This document shows positions 9,335-17,176 of a stretch of 64,000 nt of DNA, piece after piece. Numbering within the stretch: the first letter of the stretch is position 1; each line of letters starts with the position of its first letter. The position numbers were made by a program, and so were the translations under genes. Below the pieces are notes generated by a model. The model saw only the letters and a list, made by a program, of their open reading frames with translations. It was not told the origin of the DNA and made no database searches. Origin of the DNA: VAZQ01 sp963756715 (GTDB lineage: Bacteria > Pseudomonadota > Alphaproteobacteria > Rhizobiales > Xanthobacteraceae); assembly GCA_963756715.1 (NCBI GenBank), contig CAVWOV010000031.1, forward strand, positions 1-64,000, written 5' to 3'.

Positions 9335-9468
9335 GACCGTGACTGTACGCCGGCCCGCAGAAATCTCCAGCCTTTCTCAGCCCTGTGGGGATTTTGAGCA
9401 AGGACAGTATGCGGTGTATGTCGTGGAGTACGGCGGCGCTGCCGGCCATCAGGCGACAATTGGGCGGC

Positions 9469-11511
9469 GTTGACGTTAATAGCGACCCCTCGCGCGCGCG
9501 AGGGCCGGGGCGGCGCAGACCGCCGCGCTTGCGTCGGCGATTTCTGTTGTCGCTGGTGAGGTGAGGGATGGCGCTCGGGCGTTGGCAGCTGCCGCGGCGC
9601 CGGCTGCTGCTGCGTTGGGTCGCGAGGTACGGGGTTCGGATTCGAGTGCACCCGGCTCGCAACGGGATGGCACTACGGGCGTTAACCTCAATTGCGCACG
9701 CTCGCGCGCGCGCGAGGGCCGGGGCGGCGCAGACCGCCGCGCTCTGGGATCGCTGCGGCTGGCGCCGGCGTTTTCTTTTTTGATTTCGCTGCTGGGGTGA
9801 GGGCTGGGGTTCGGGCGTTGGCAGCTGCCGCCCCGCTGCGGCGGCGCCGGCTGCTGCGGCCGCGTTGGGTCGCGAGCAACGGGGTCGGCTTTGATTCCAC
9901 CCCGATCGCAACTGGACGGCGTTATCGCGCGCGGGACCTCAATGGCTGCACGAAGCGTTGGGCGGCGTTACTTCCTCGCGCGCGCGAGGGCCGGGGCGGC
10001 GCAGACCGCCGCGCTCTGGGATCGCTGCGGCTGGCGCCGGCGTTTTCTTTTTTGATTTCGCTGCTGGGGTGAGGGCTGGGGTTCGGGCGTTGGCAGCTGC
10101 CGCCCCGCTGCGGCGGCGCCGGCTGCTGCGGCCGCGTTGGGTCGCGAGCTACGGGGTCGGCTTTGATTCCACCCCGATCGCAACTGGACGGCACTAGGTG
10201 CTCTCTCTGCGCGACGGGACCCCCAACTGGCTGGCACGACACGCGTTTTGGGCGGCGTTAACCTCAATTGCGCACGCTCGCGCGCGCGAGGGCCGGGGCG
10301 GCGCAGACCGCCGCGCTCTGGGATCGCTGCGGCTGGCGCCGGCGTTTTCTTTTTTGATTTCGCTGCTGGGGTGAGGGCTGGGGTTCGGGCGTTGGCAGCT
10401 GCCGCCCCGCTGCGGCGGCGCCGGCTGCTGCGGCCGCGTTGGGTCGCGAGCTACGGGGTCGGCTTTGATTCCACCCCGATCGCAACTGGACGGCACTAGG
10501 TGCCTCTCTGCGCGACGGGACCCCCAACTGGCTGGCACGACACGCGTTTTGGGCGGCGTTAACCTCAATTGCGCACGCTCGCGCGCGCGAGGGCCGGGGC
10601 GGCGCAGACCGCCGCGCTCTGGGATCGCTGCGGCTGGCGCCGGCGTTTTCTTTTTTGATTTCGCTGCTGGGGTGAGGGCTGGGGTTCGGGCGTTGGCAGC
10701 TGCCGCCCCGCTGCGGCGGCGCCGGCTGCTGCGGCCGCGTTGGGTCGCGAGCTACGGGGTCGGCTTTGATTCCACCCCGATCGCAACTGGACGGCACTAG
10801 GTGCCTCTCTGCGCGACGGGACCCCCAACTGGCTGGCACGACACGCGTTTTGGGCGGCGTTAACCTCAATTGCGCACGCTCGCGCGCGCGAGGGCCGGGG
10901 CGGCGCAGACCGCCGCGCTCTGGGATCGCTGCGGCTGGCGCCGGCGTTTTCTTTTTTGATTTCGCTGCTGGGGTGAGGGCTGGGGTTCGGGCGTTGGCAG
11001 CTGCCGCCCCGCTGCGGCGGCGCCGGCTGCTGCGGCCGCGTTGGGTCGCGAGCTACGGGGTCGGCTTTGATTCCACCCCGATCGCAACTGGACGGCACTA
11101 GGTGCCTCTCTGCGCGACGGGACCCCCAACTGGCTGGCACGACACGCGTTTTGGGCGGCGTTAACCTCAATTGCGCACGCTCGCGCGCGCGAGGGCCGGG
11201 GCGGCGCAGACCGCCGCGCTCTGGGATCGCTGCGGCTGGCGCCGGCGTTTTCTTTTTTGATTTCGCTGCTGGGGTGAGGGCTGGGGTTCGGGCGTTGGCA
11301 GCTGCCGCCCCGCTGCGGCGGCGCCGGCTGCCGCGGCCGCGTTGGGTCGCGAGCTACGGGGTCGGCTTTGATTCCACCCCGATCGCAACTGGACGGCACT
11401 AGGTGCCTCTCTGCGCGACGGGACCCCCAACTGGCTGGCACGACACGCGTTTTGGGCGGCGTTAACCTCAATTGCGCACGCTCGCGCGCGCGAGGGCCGG
11501 GGCGGCGCAGA
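9469..11511. repeat. GC-rich tandem repeat array, 301-bp unit, about 7.2 copies
   Basis: Units begin at 9469 (degenerate, 212 bp), 9681 (286), 9967 (290), then four nearly identical units at 10257, 10558, 10859 and 11160 (301 bp each), and a 51-bp partial copy from 11461. From 9681 most units start with GTTAACCTCAATTGCGCACG. Each contains the palindrome CTCGCGCGCGCGAG (16 bp in the 9681 unit), a GC hairpin-like stretch followed by TTTTCTTTTTTG, and CTGCGGCGGCGCCGGCTGC. The late units differ by single bases only (for example T to C near 11333, one extra base near 10202). Long open frames on both strands change frame from unit to unit because 301 is not a multiple of 3, so they are by-products of high GC and not genes. 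Confidence 0.9.
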
Positions 11512-11928
11512 CAATAAAGGGAAACAAGGCGACTGCTGATCAGTCGCCCTTGCTTGAGCTTGAAGTCCGATTCCAAAAGGACGTCTACGCGTCGGCAATT
11601 GGGTTGTGCAGGGACTCTATATCTATGCAGTCAAGGAACCGTCGAACTCTGACCTGTATGGGGCTTTCGATGTCAATCTCTTTTCGGATCTACTCCTTCT
11701 CTTTCTCTCACATTTGACAGAAGAAATACAGTCCCGGATGTTCCGAGGGGAATTCGCCGTTCGGCACGGATCATCCCGCATACTTGTATTCGGTGGGTCG
11801 ATGAGACCCGGACCATGATGCAGTAATGCGCATCGGCGGCGAAGTTCCGGGCGGCGGCTCCAATCTTCTGGGCGGCTCAAAGGCCATGTCAGAGTACGGC
11901 AGGCGCGACATGTGCTAAGGTTGCGGCC
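11512..11928. other. Gap after the repeat array
   Basis: This stretch follows the last partial repeat and has ordinary composition. Short frames exist on both strands, but none resembles a known protein or has a convincing ribosome-binding site. Confidence 0.4.
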
Positions 11929-12078
11929 ATGAACGACTTCATCAGATGGAAAATGCGTTGCCTCTGTCATGAGGTTGCCCTGGCACGCGGGCTGCACTGG
12001 CTCGACGATGAGGCTGTTCCGCTACGCGACCGCTTTGAAGTGGCCTCGCGACTGCTGGCCGGTGAAAGTTTTCATTGA
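11929..12078 (+). CDS. Small hypothetical protein (49 aa)
   Basis: A short frame beginning MNDFIRWKMRCLCHEVALAR and ending AGESFH. It has a balanced residue mix (acidic and basic helix-like segments) unlike the Arg/Pro-rich junk frames around it, and an AAGG about 10 nt before the ATG. No family is recognised. It sits alone between the repeat array and Ku, so the call rests on composition only. Confidence 0.35.
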   Translation: MNDFIRWKMRCLCHEVALARGLHWLDDEAVPLRDRFEVASRLLAGESFH

Positions 12079-12286
12079 CCGCCGCGCAGATTCGCGCGGC
12101 GTGTGAATGAACTTGGCCTCGTCTCGAACCTATGCCACCGGTCGGCGGGTTCCATAACGGCATCAGTGCACCGCCGTTTAGCCGTCATGACATCAACGGC
12201 GGTGCCGGAGGACCCGTAGGGGCATACAGGCTCAGCCGTTTGATCATCTCCGCACGTTAGCGCGATCAGGAAAATCCCGCGCTAAA

Positions 12287-13213
12287 TCAGCCAGTCCTTT
12301 TTTGTCGATCGTTCGTCCGTTCGGTGAGCTTTGCTACCCCTTCCGTGCCTTTCTTGCCCGCGATAGGGAGTAGCATCTCGCCCTGTTCGCCAACGCGCTT
12401 GCGCCCCTTCTTTTGCGGAGCAGACGCAACCTTTTCCTGTGCCATGCTGCGGCGGAGCGCCTCCATGAGGTTTGCGACATTCTGCGGCCGCGGAGCGGCG
12501 TGCTCGCGTGGTACCGGTATGCCGGCTTGCTTCTTCTTGAGCATCTCGCTCACGGCTTCCTCATAGCGATCCACGAACCGTGACGGGTCGAAGTCGGTCG
12601 CCTTGCTTTGGAGGATATGTTCGGCCACCTTGAGCATGTCGGGCTCAAGATTCACGTTCGGGATATCCTCGAAATAATCTTTCGCGTCTCTGATGTCGTA
12701 CGGATAGCGCAGTGTCGTCCCCATCAGGCCCTCGTCCCATGGCTGGAGCATGATGACCCGCTCACGCTTGCCCAAGACCACGCGTCCGAGCGCCGCCCTA
12801 TTTTCGCGGCGCATAGCCTCGCGGATCAGGGCAAATGCCTCCAGCCCGACCGGATCGTTCGGTGTGATATAGTAGGGGCTATCCAGATATCGCTCGTCGA
12901 TTTGCTCGCGCGGTACGAACGAGTCGATTTCAATGGTGTGGTTGCTTTCGATCGCGATGGCATCGAGTTCGTCGTCATCCACCGGAATGTAGGCGTTCTT
13001 TGCGTACTCGTAGCCACGCCCCTTATCCGCGACATCAACCGGTTCGCGCGTGATCTCGTCGACCAATTGCTGCCGCAGCCGATTTCCGGTCTTTTTGTTA
13101 ATCTGCCGAAATGAGACTCGCTCGGTCGATGATGTACCCGTGTGGAGAGCGATCGGACACGAGACCAGCGAGAGCTTGAGGTAGCCTTTCCAATACGGAC
13201 GGGCGGGGGCCAC
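12287..13213 (-). CDS. ku: Ku protein, non-homologous end-joining DNA-end binding
   Basis: A bacterial Ku homologue of 308 aa that forms a ring-shaped homodimer on double-strand ends and recruits LigD. The GTG start at 13213 is chosen because AAAGGAGA lies 6 nt upstream. The Ku core is clear: RPYWKGYLKLSLVSCPIAL, VDEITREPVDVADKGRGYEY, TIEIDSFVPREQID, and RYEEAVSEMLKKKQAG before a Lys/Arg-rich tail. The tail (RKKGRKR-like) is typical of bacterial Ku and contacts DNA and LigD. No ligD lies in the window, so the partner must be elsewhere. Confidence 0.95.
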   Translation of the reverse strand: MAPARPYWKGYLKLSLVSCPIALHTGTSSTERVSFRQINKKTGNRLRQQLVDEITREPVDVADKGRGYEYAKNAYIPVDDDELDAIAIESNHTIEIDSFVPREQIDERYLDSPYYITPNDPVGLEAFALIREAMRRENRAALGRVVLGKRERVIMLQPWDEGLMGTTLRYPYDIRDAKDYFEDIPNVNLEPDMLKVAEHILQSKATDFDPSRFVDRYEEAVSEMLKKKQAGIPVPREHAAPRPQNVANLMEALRRSMAQEKVASAPQKKGRKRVGEQGEMLLPIAGKKGTEGVAKLTERTNDRQKRTG

Positions 13214-13519
13214 AGACGTCTCCTTTGGGTTGCGGGTGCCGCCTGGGTACCCGCCGCGTCTACGGACCACCTTGCGAGGAGAAGCGCAGGCTGGTGCGGG
13301 CCAATCCGTCGACGCCCGGCTCTATACGCTAACGCTGATGTGGGATGCCGATTTTCGACAAGCAAATCGTCTCGCTTGAGATGGTAAATAATTCGAGGCA
13401 TGCTCCTGGTATGCAGGGAATTCCGACGATGCGATTGAGAGTCTGAATTCCGCGATCCGGATCAATCCACTCGACCCTCATGTGCTCCTCACGCACAGCG
13501 CACCCCGATAACAATAAGA
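13214..13519. other. Gap between ku and the small hypothetical gene
   Basis: About 300 bases upstream of ku that should hold its promoter. A 61-aa minus-strand frame (13329-13514) resembles nothing known and is not called. Confidence 0.4.
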
Positions 13520-13810
13520 CTACGGTGGTAGCCTGCTGAACGTTACGCTCCTTACCGTTGCGTTCGCGCCATAAAAAGCGCCCGCAGACGCATCCAGATA
13601 GGCTGTGGCCTGAACGACGTTACCGAGGTGGAACGACCCGGGTTGCCAGCGGCAATTTAGGCGTAGCTCCTCCGCCTTCCGGGCCACCTCCAGCAGGTCG
13701 CGGCCCAGCAAAACGGCTGCTCCTTCCAGAGTGATGCCCTGCTTGGCCGCAGCTTTCAGGTCTGAGAAGTCTACCTCGGACCAGTCTTTGCCTTTGTTGG
13801 TTTCAGACAT
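13520..13810 (-). CDS. Small hypothetical protein (96 aa)
   Basis: A 96-aa soluble protein starting MSETNKGKDWSEVDFSDLKA. The N-terminal half, with DFSDLKAAAKQGITLEGAAVLLGRDL, looks like a helix-turn-helix-like segment seen in small rhizobial proteins of unknown function. The rest is unrecognised. Its ATG lies 6 nt after the stop of the SelW-like gene on the same strand, so the two are probably co-transcribed and translationally coupled. No function is assigned. Confidence 0.55.
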   Translation of the reverse strand: MSETNKGKDWSEVDFSDLKAAAKQGITLEGAAVLLGRDLLEVARKAEELRLNCRWQPGSFHLGNVVQATAYLDASAGAFYGANATVRSVTFSRLPP

Positions 13811-13816
13811 GCGCCA

Positions 13817-14137
13817 TCACTTTAGCGGTGCCGCTCTGGGGCAGCTAGGGGTCCGCTCCGTCGCTAGCCCGCGGCCCCGTATGTGGCGCATGGATTGCCG
13901 AGTTCGGGCGCGGCATGATACGGGAACCACGACCGCGTCAATCTCGGCGTCGGTCGGGAAACGGCCGGGCGTTTGCCTGGAGAATTTCAGCAACCCATCG
14001 GCCGTGATGTCGAAAATCCCACCGCTTGAGCGGACGAGTTCGACCTCTACGTGGGATAGCTTTTGCAGTTGTGCCCTCGCACCGAGAGCTTTCGGTTCGT
14101 AGCCTCAACTGCCGCAGTAGCGGATCGTGACTTTCAT
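13817..14137 (-). CDS. SelW-like (Rdx family) probable selenoprotein with in-frame UGA
   Basis: From the ATG at 14137 the frame reads MKVTIRYCGS, then TGA (14107-14105), then GYEPKALGARAQLQKL and on through GGIFDITADGLLKFSR to GRFPTDAEID, ending at the TGA at 13817-13819. This is the Rdx/SelW thioredoxin-like fold with its redox motif C-x-x-U after the first strand, and UGA sits exactly where Sec or Cys belongs. The frame is open for 95 further codons. A stem-loop just after the UGA (14073-14089) resembles a bacterial SECIS element. The conserved domain ends near residue 72, so the last 30 or so residues look like an extension. SelW proteins are thought to be small glutathione- or thioredoxin-linked redox proteins. 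Gene finders that stop at UGA miss it. It needs selA, selB, selC and selD elsewhere in the genome. Confidence 0.72.
14073..14089 (-). promoter_or_regulatory. Putative bacterial SECIS stem-loop for UGA recoding
   Basis: On the minus strand GCTCTC-GGTGC-GAGGGC can pair into a 6- to 7-bp stem (one G-U pair) with GGT opening the apical loop. The loop begins 21 nt after the UGA, within the spacing known for bacterial SECIS elements recognised by SelB, which also favour G at the first loop positions. An alternative hairpin (ACCGA with TCGGT) could compete. Confidence 0.5.
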
Positions 14138-14352
14138 CGTCGGTCTCTAGAGCGCCGTGGCGGCTTGCGCGCTGACAAGATCACTTAGCGCTACCTCAAG
14201 CAAGGTGGTCAGCCGCACCCGTATCGAATGACCGTTCCAGACCTGAAAGGTTTTAAATTTCCACTAAATCCCGTTTCTCTGGTTTTCTGCTTTGAACGGC
14301 GTGCGCTGTCAAACTGTTGTGATGGGCACCCTATTCTGTCAGGGTCCTCATC

Positions 14353-15411
14353 ATGGCCGAACAAGCGACCATCCTCATTCCCGACATCAGCGGCTTCACC
14401 GGATTTACCGGCGCGACCGAGATTGATCACGCCGCCCACATCATCACTGAGCTGCTTGAGCTCATCGTCGCCTCGAACGATACCGACTTCACGCTGGCCG
14501 AGATCGAAGGCGATGCGGTGTTGTTCTATCGCAAGGGCGCGCCACTCAGCCGCGATCAACTCGTCGCGCAATGCCTGCGCATGTTCGCGAATTTTCACCA
14601 GCGGCTGAAGGTGATCGAGCGCGACACGGTCTGCCAGTGCGGCGCCTGCCAGACTGCCAGCAACCTGACACTCAAGTTCATCGCCCACTTCGGTTACATC
14701 AAGGAGATCAAGGTCGCGCAATTCGTGAAGGCGACCGGAATTGACATGATCGTTGCCCACCGGCTCCTGAAGAACGACGTTGACGGAGACGAGTACATCC
14801 TCATCACCGAGCCCTGCTGCGGTGCCGTGGGCCAGGAGGACGACGGCGTCAGGCTCGAATGGGCGAAGTCGAGCCAGGCCTACGAGACGATCGGCAAGGT
14901 CAGGTACGAATTCGCGGCGCTCACCGAGTACCGGGGGAAGATTCCCGAGCCGCCGGTGCTGCCGCGCTTGGTCGTGGAGAAAGGCGATGACAATCTGCAG
15001 ATCGTGATCGACGCGCCCCTGAGGGACGTCTATCAGACGCTGGTCAACGTTGATAAGCGGCCGGAGTGGCTCGACGGCGTCGATACCATCGACCGCGAAA
15101 TGACCTCCGAGCGCATCAACATGCGGCACAACTGCGTGTTCCACGGGCTGAAGCTCATTAACACCGCGATCTTCCGCGAATACGCGGACGACCATGCGCG
15201 GTATTCAGAGAAGGTGGAGATTCCCGAGGTCGGCCTGACGCTCATGGCGCACTACGAGATGGAAGCGCTCGGCGAGGCCAGCACACGGCTGAACTTCAAC
15301 GTCAACTGGATGGGGGCAAAACTGCCGGCAGAGAAGAAGCACGGCATGATGGCCGGGCAGGCGGCGAACTTCGAATTGTTCAAAAAGGTTTGCGAGACCA
15401 ATCCCGCCTAG
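14353..15411 (+). CDS. DUF2652 (class III cyclase-like) domain protein with SRPBCC domain
   Basis: A 352-aa soluble protein. The N-terminal half (to about residue 190) matches DUF2652, a domain related to class III nucleotide cyclases: ILIPDISGFTGF and EIEGDAVLFYRKG keep the fold's Asp-containing strands. The C-terminal half (LQIVIDAPLRDVYQTLVNVD, then RPEWLDGVD) is an SRPBCC/polyketide-cyclase-like ligand-binding domain. Several paired Cys occur at CQCGACQT and EPCCGAVG. Whether it makes a cyclic nucleotide is unknown. It stands alone between the selenoprotein locus and the tRNA genes. Confidence 0.75.
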   Translation: MAEQATILIPDISGFTGFTGATEIDHAAHIITELLELIVASNDTDFTLAEIEGDAVLFYRKGAPLSRDQLVAQCLRMFANFHQRLKVIERDTVCQCGACQTASNLTLKFIAHFGYIKEIKVAQFVKATGIDMIVAHRLLKNDVDGDEYILITEPCCGAVGQEDDGVRLEWAKSSQAYETIGKVRYEFAALTEYRGKIPEPPVLPRLVVEKGDDNLQIVIDAPLRDVYQTLVNVDKRPEWLDGVDTIDREMTSERINMRHNCVFHGLKLINTAIFREYADDHARYSEKVEIPEVGLTLMAHYEMEALGEASTRLNFNVNWMGAKLPAEKKHGMMAGQAANFELFKKVCETNPA

Positions 15412-15776
15412 CAGACAGCCCTCCAGCTACATAACCTCAAAATTTCGCTTGTCCTGACGACCTCATCTCCTGAAGAGCCTCATGAACTGATGCTGTGCGG
15501 AGAATTCGAGTTCGTGAACAACTTGAAGGTCGCCAAAGAACTCGGCCTAATGGTCACGCCGATGCTGCTCATCTGGAATCGAGCGCTGACCGAGAGCGCT
15601 ACAAAATGGGCTACAAAACAGCGACGTAACCTCGGAAATTCTTAAACAATATCAAGGCGAAAAGGTGGGATGGGCGGAATCCCGCTGCCCGCTCCATCTC
15701 GCCGTCCTCCGCAGACCCACGGCCTTCGTCTTTCAGCGCGTCGTTGCGGGTTTGCGGCGCGGCGATACTCCAATAG
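15412..15776. other. Gap with a possible decayed transporter-protein tail
   Basis: One plus-strand stretch near 15513-15575 reads FVNNLKVAKELGLMV, which recalls the C-terminal motif (NLKTAKALGL) of a substrate-binding protein family. It is too short and isolated to call. Otherwise nothing is seen before the tRNA genes. Confidence 0.25.
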
Positions 15777-15850
15777 TCCCCCTTCGTCTAACGGCAGGAT
15801 ACTGCACTTTGAATGCGGGGATCGTGGTTCGAATCCATGAGGGGGAGCCA
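15777..15850 (+). tRNA. tRNA-Gln (anticodon TTG)
   Basis: The acceptor stem TCCCCCT pairs with AGGGGGA. The anticodon stem CTGCA/TGCGG encloses the loop CTTTGAA (anticodon TTG). The T arm is CGTGG-TTCGAAT-CCATG, and CCA is encoded at the end. The D stem is short with one G-U pair, as in many Gln tRNAs. Confidence 0.85.
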
Positions 15851-15859
15851 GCGACACCA

Positions 15860-15935
15860 GCCGGCGTAGCTCAGCGGACAGAGCAGCGCTCTCATACGGC
15901 GATGGTCGGTTGTTCAAATCAACCCGCCGGCACCA
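15860..15935 (+). tRNA. tRNA with CAT anticodon (Met, or Ile if lysidine-modified)
   Basis: The acceptor GCCGGCG pairs with CGCCGGC, the D arm is GCTC-AGCGGACA-GAGC, the anticodon loop is CTCATAC, the T arm is GGTTG-TTCAAAT-CAACC, and CCA is encoded. The anticodon stem is imperfect (a G-A mismatch at 27-43 and a G-U pair at 31-39). CAT could mean elongator Met or lysidine-modified Ile; sequence alone does not decide. Confidence 0.75.
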
Positions 15936-15937
15936 AT

Positions 15938-16014
15938 CCCTGCGGTGGTTCAGTGGTCGAGAACGCCTGAATGTGGCTCAGGAGATGGCGGTTCGATTCC
16001 GTCCCCAGGGACCA
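15938..16014 (+). tRNA. tRNA-His (anticodon GTG), atypical
   Basis: The anticodon stem CCTGA/TCAGG encloses the loop ATGTGGC (anticodon GTG). The T arm GGCGG-TTCGATT-CCGTC and encoded CCA are present. The acceptor CCCTGCG/CCCAGGG has one C-C mismatch. Position 73 is A and no G-1 is encoded (T precedes), in line with the known loss of G-1 in alphaproteobacterial tRNA-His. Confidence 0.75.
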
Positions 16015-16092
16015 GCAACGATCTGGACGTTCACGATGCGACAGCGCACGAGGGGCACTGCTCACGGTCGCGGCGATCGAGGAAGACTGAAT

Positions 16093-16593
16093 TCAGAACT
16101 CGAGCTTGTCGCGCACGGTTTCGATGCCGGCCTTGGCGCAGGCTTCGTCGGCCTCGCCGCCCGGCGCACCGGAGACGCCGACCGCTCCGACCATGTTGCC
16201 GCCGGCTTCGACCATGACGCCACCGCCCAGGATCACGGCTCCGGGCAGATTGCGCACGCCGGCCTGCGGCATGCCGGGCTGGCTGGCGCTGACCAGTTCG
16301 CCGGTGTTGGTGCGGAATGATACCGCGGTCCAGGCCTTGCCCGCCGCGGTCGACGGCGTGTGCGGCCCGGCGAACCGGTCGCGCAACATCACCTGCGTGA
16401 CGCCGAAACGGTCCACCACCGCGACCGCAACCTGATAGCCGTGATTGCGGCAATCCACCAATACGGCGCGGGCGAGATCGAGCGCGAGCTCCGGGCTCAT
16501 CGACTTGTAGGTGACGAGCGCGTCCTGTGCGGCCGCGGGGGCTGCCATAACGAGCGTTGCCGCAAGTGCGGCCGGCGCAAAGCGAGCGATCAC
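16093..16593 (-). CDS. GlcG/HbpS-family protein (heme-binding-like), exported
   Basis: A 166-aa protein with an Ala-rich Sec signal (cleavage near AAAQD) followed by a GlcG/HbpS (DUF336) domain: ELALDLARAVLVDCRNHGYQ, VAVVDRFGV, GAVILGGGVMV and GAVGVSGAPGGEADEACA. Relatives bind heme or corrinoids, or occur next to glycolate and sulfur oxidation genes. It is the last gene of the minus-strand sox run, 95 nt after the DsrE-like gene. A periplasmic accessory role in Sox is an inference from position. Confidence 0.85.
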   Translation of the reverse strand: MIARFAPAALAATLVMAAPAAAQDALVTYKSMSPELALDLARAVLVDCRNHGYQVAVAVVDRFGVTQVMLRDRFAGPHTPSTAAGKAWTAVSFRTNTGELVSASQPGMPQAGVRNLPGAVILGGGVMVEAGGNMVGAVGVSGAPGGEADEACAKAGIETVRDKLEF

Positions 16594-16688
16594 GGTTTCA
16601 CCTCCAGATGGACTTCAAAACCAACCAATGCTCGACAGGATCGGCTCAAGCTGATTGGCCGCGATGGCGGCGCCTCGCGTATCGCGCG

Positions 16689-17138
16689 TCACGGGCGCAC
16701 GATGGTCCAGCCGCTCTCGCTCAATTCGATCAGCCGGGTCACGCCGGCGTCGACGACGCCGGTGTCCGGAATCAGCACGACCGGCTTGCCCTCGTTCTTC
16801 GCCATGGCGTCCATGGTGTTCTTGCAGGCCTTGAAGCTGACATTCGTCATACTCTTGCGGAAACCCAGGATCCGCGCTTTCACCGGCGAGGTGTCGTCGC
16901 GCAGCATGTGCAGGCCGGCATTGAACGCGACGATTTCGATCTCGACCTCTTCGCCCTTGTCCGAGTAATAGCGCGAGACATTGGCGGCGACGTTGAGCAC
17001 GGCATTCATCTTGTCGGGCGTGTTATCGCTGATCTGCAACGCGAGCCGGTGCGGCTTGCTCTCGGCCGTCATGGCGGCCGTCGAACAAAGCGTCAGGACA
17101 CCTGCAACGAAACCGATCACCACGCGGCGGTTAAACAT
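16689..17138 (-). CDS. DsrE-family periplasmic protein in the sox cluster
   Basis: A 149-aa protein with a signal peptide (MFNRRVVIGFVAGVLTLCST) and a DsrE/DsrF-like domain: HRLALQISDNTPDKMNAVLN, EIEIVAFNAGLHML, and the conserved Cys in VSFKACKNTMDAM. DsrE-type proteins carry or relay sulfur as Cys persulfides. It lies 38 nt after soxD on the same strand and is probably in the same transcript, so it may handle sulfane sulfur for the Sox system (inference). Confidence 0.85.
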   Translation of the reverse strand: MFNRRVVIGFVAGVLTLCSTAAMTAESKPHRLALQISDNTPDKMNAVLNVAANVSRYYSDKGEEVEIEIVAFNAGLHMLRDDTSPVKARILGFRKSMTNVSFKACKNTMDAMAKNEGKPVVLIPDTGVVDAGVTRLIELSESGWTIVRP

Positions 17139-17176
17139 GATCGTGAATCCTCTGGTTCATTGAAGCCGTCGAGGCG

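Noticed and set aside
9469..11511. Possibility that the array is a CRISPR
   Set aside because: Units are 286-301 bp and continuous, with no short repeats separated by unique spacers.
10264..11598. Long Arg/Pro/Ala-rich open frames on both strands of the tandem array (for example 201-aa frames repeated every 301 bp)
   Set aside because: They shift frame from one unit to the next, exist on both strands at once and have the residue bias of GC-rich non-coding DNA; no start signals.
13731..14102. A 123-aa plus-strand open frame
   Set aside because: It is antisense to the SelW-like gene, which has the recognisable protein motif.
14209..15195. A 328-aa minus-strand open frame
   Set aside because: Antisense to the DUF2652/SRPBCC gene.
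15513..15640. Remnant of a substrate-binding protein C-terminus (NNLKVAKELGL)
   Set aside because: Only about 15 residues look familiar; no gene structure around it.
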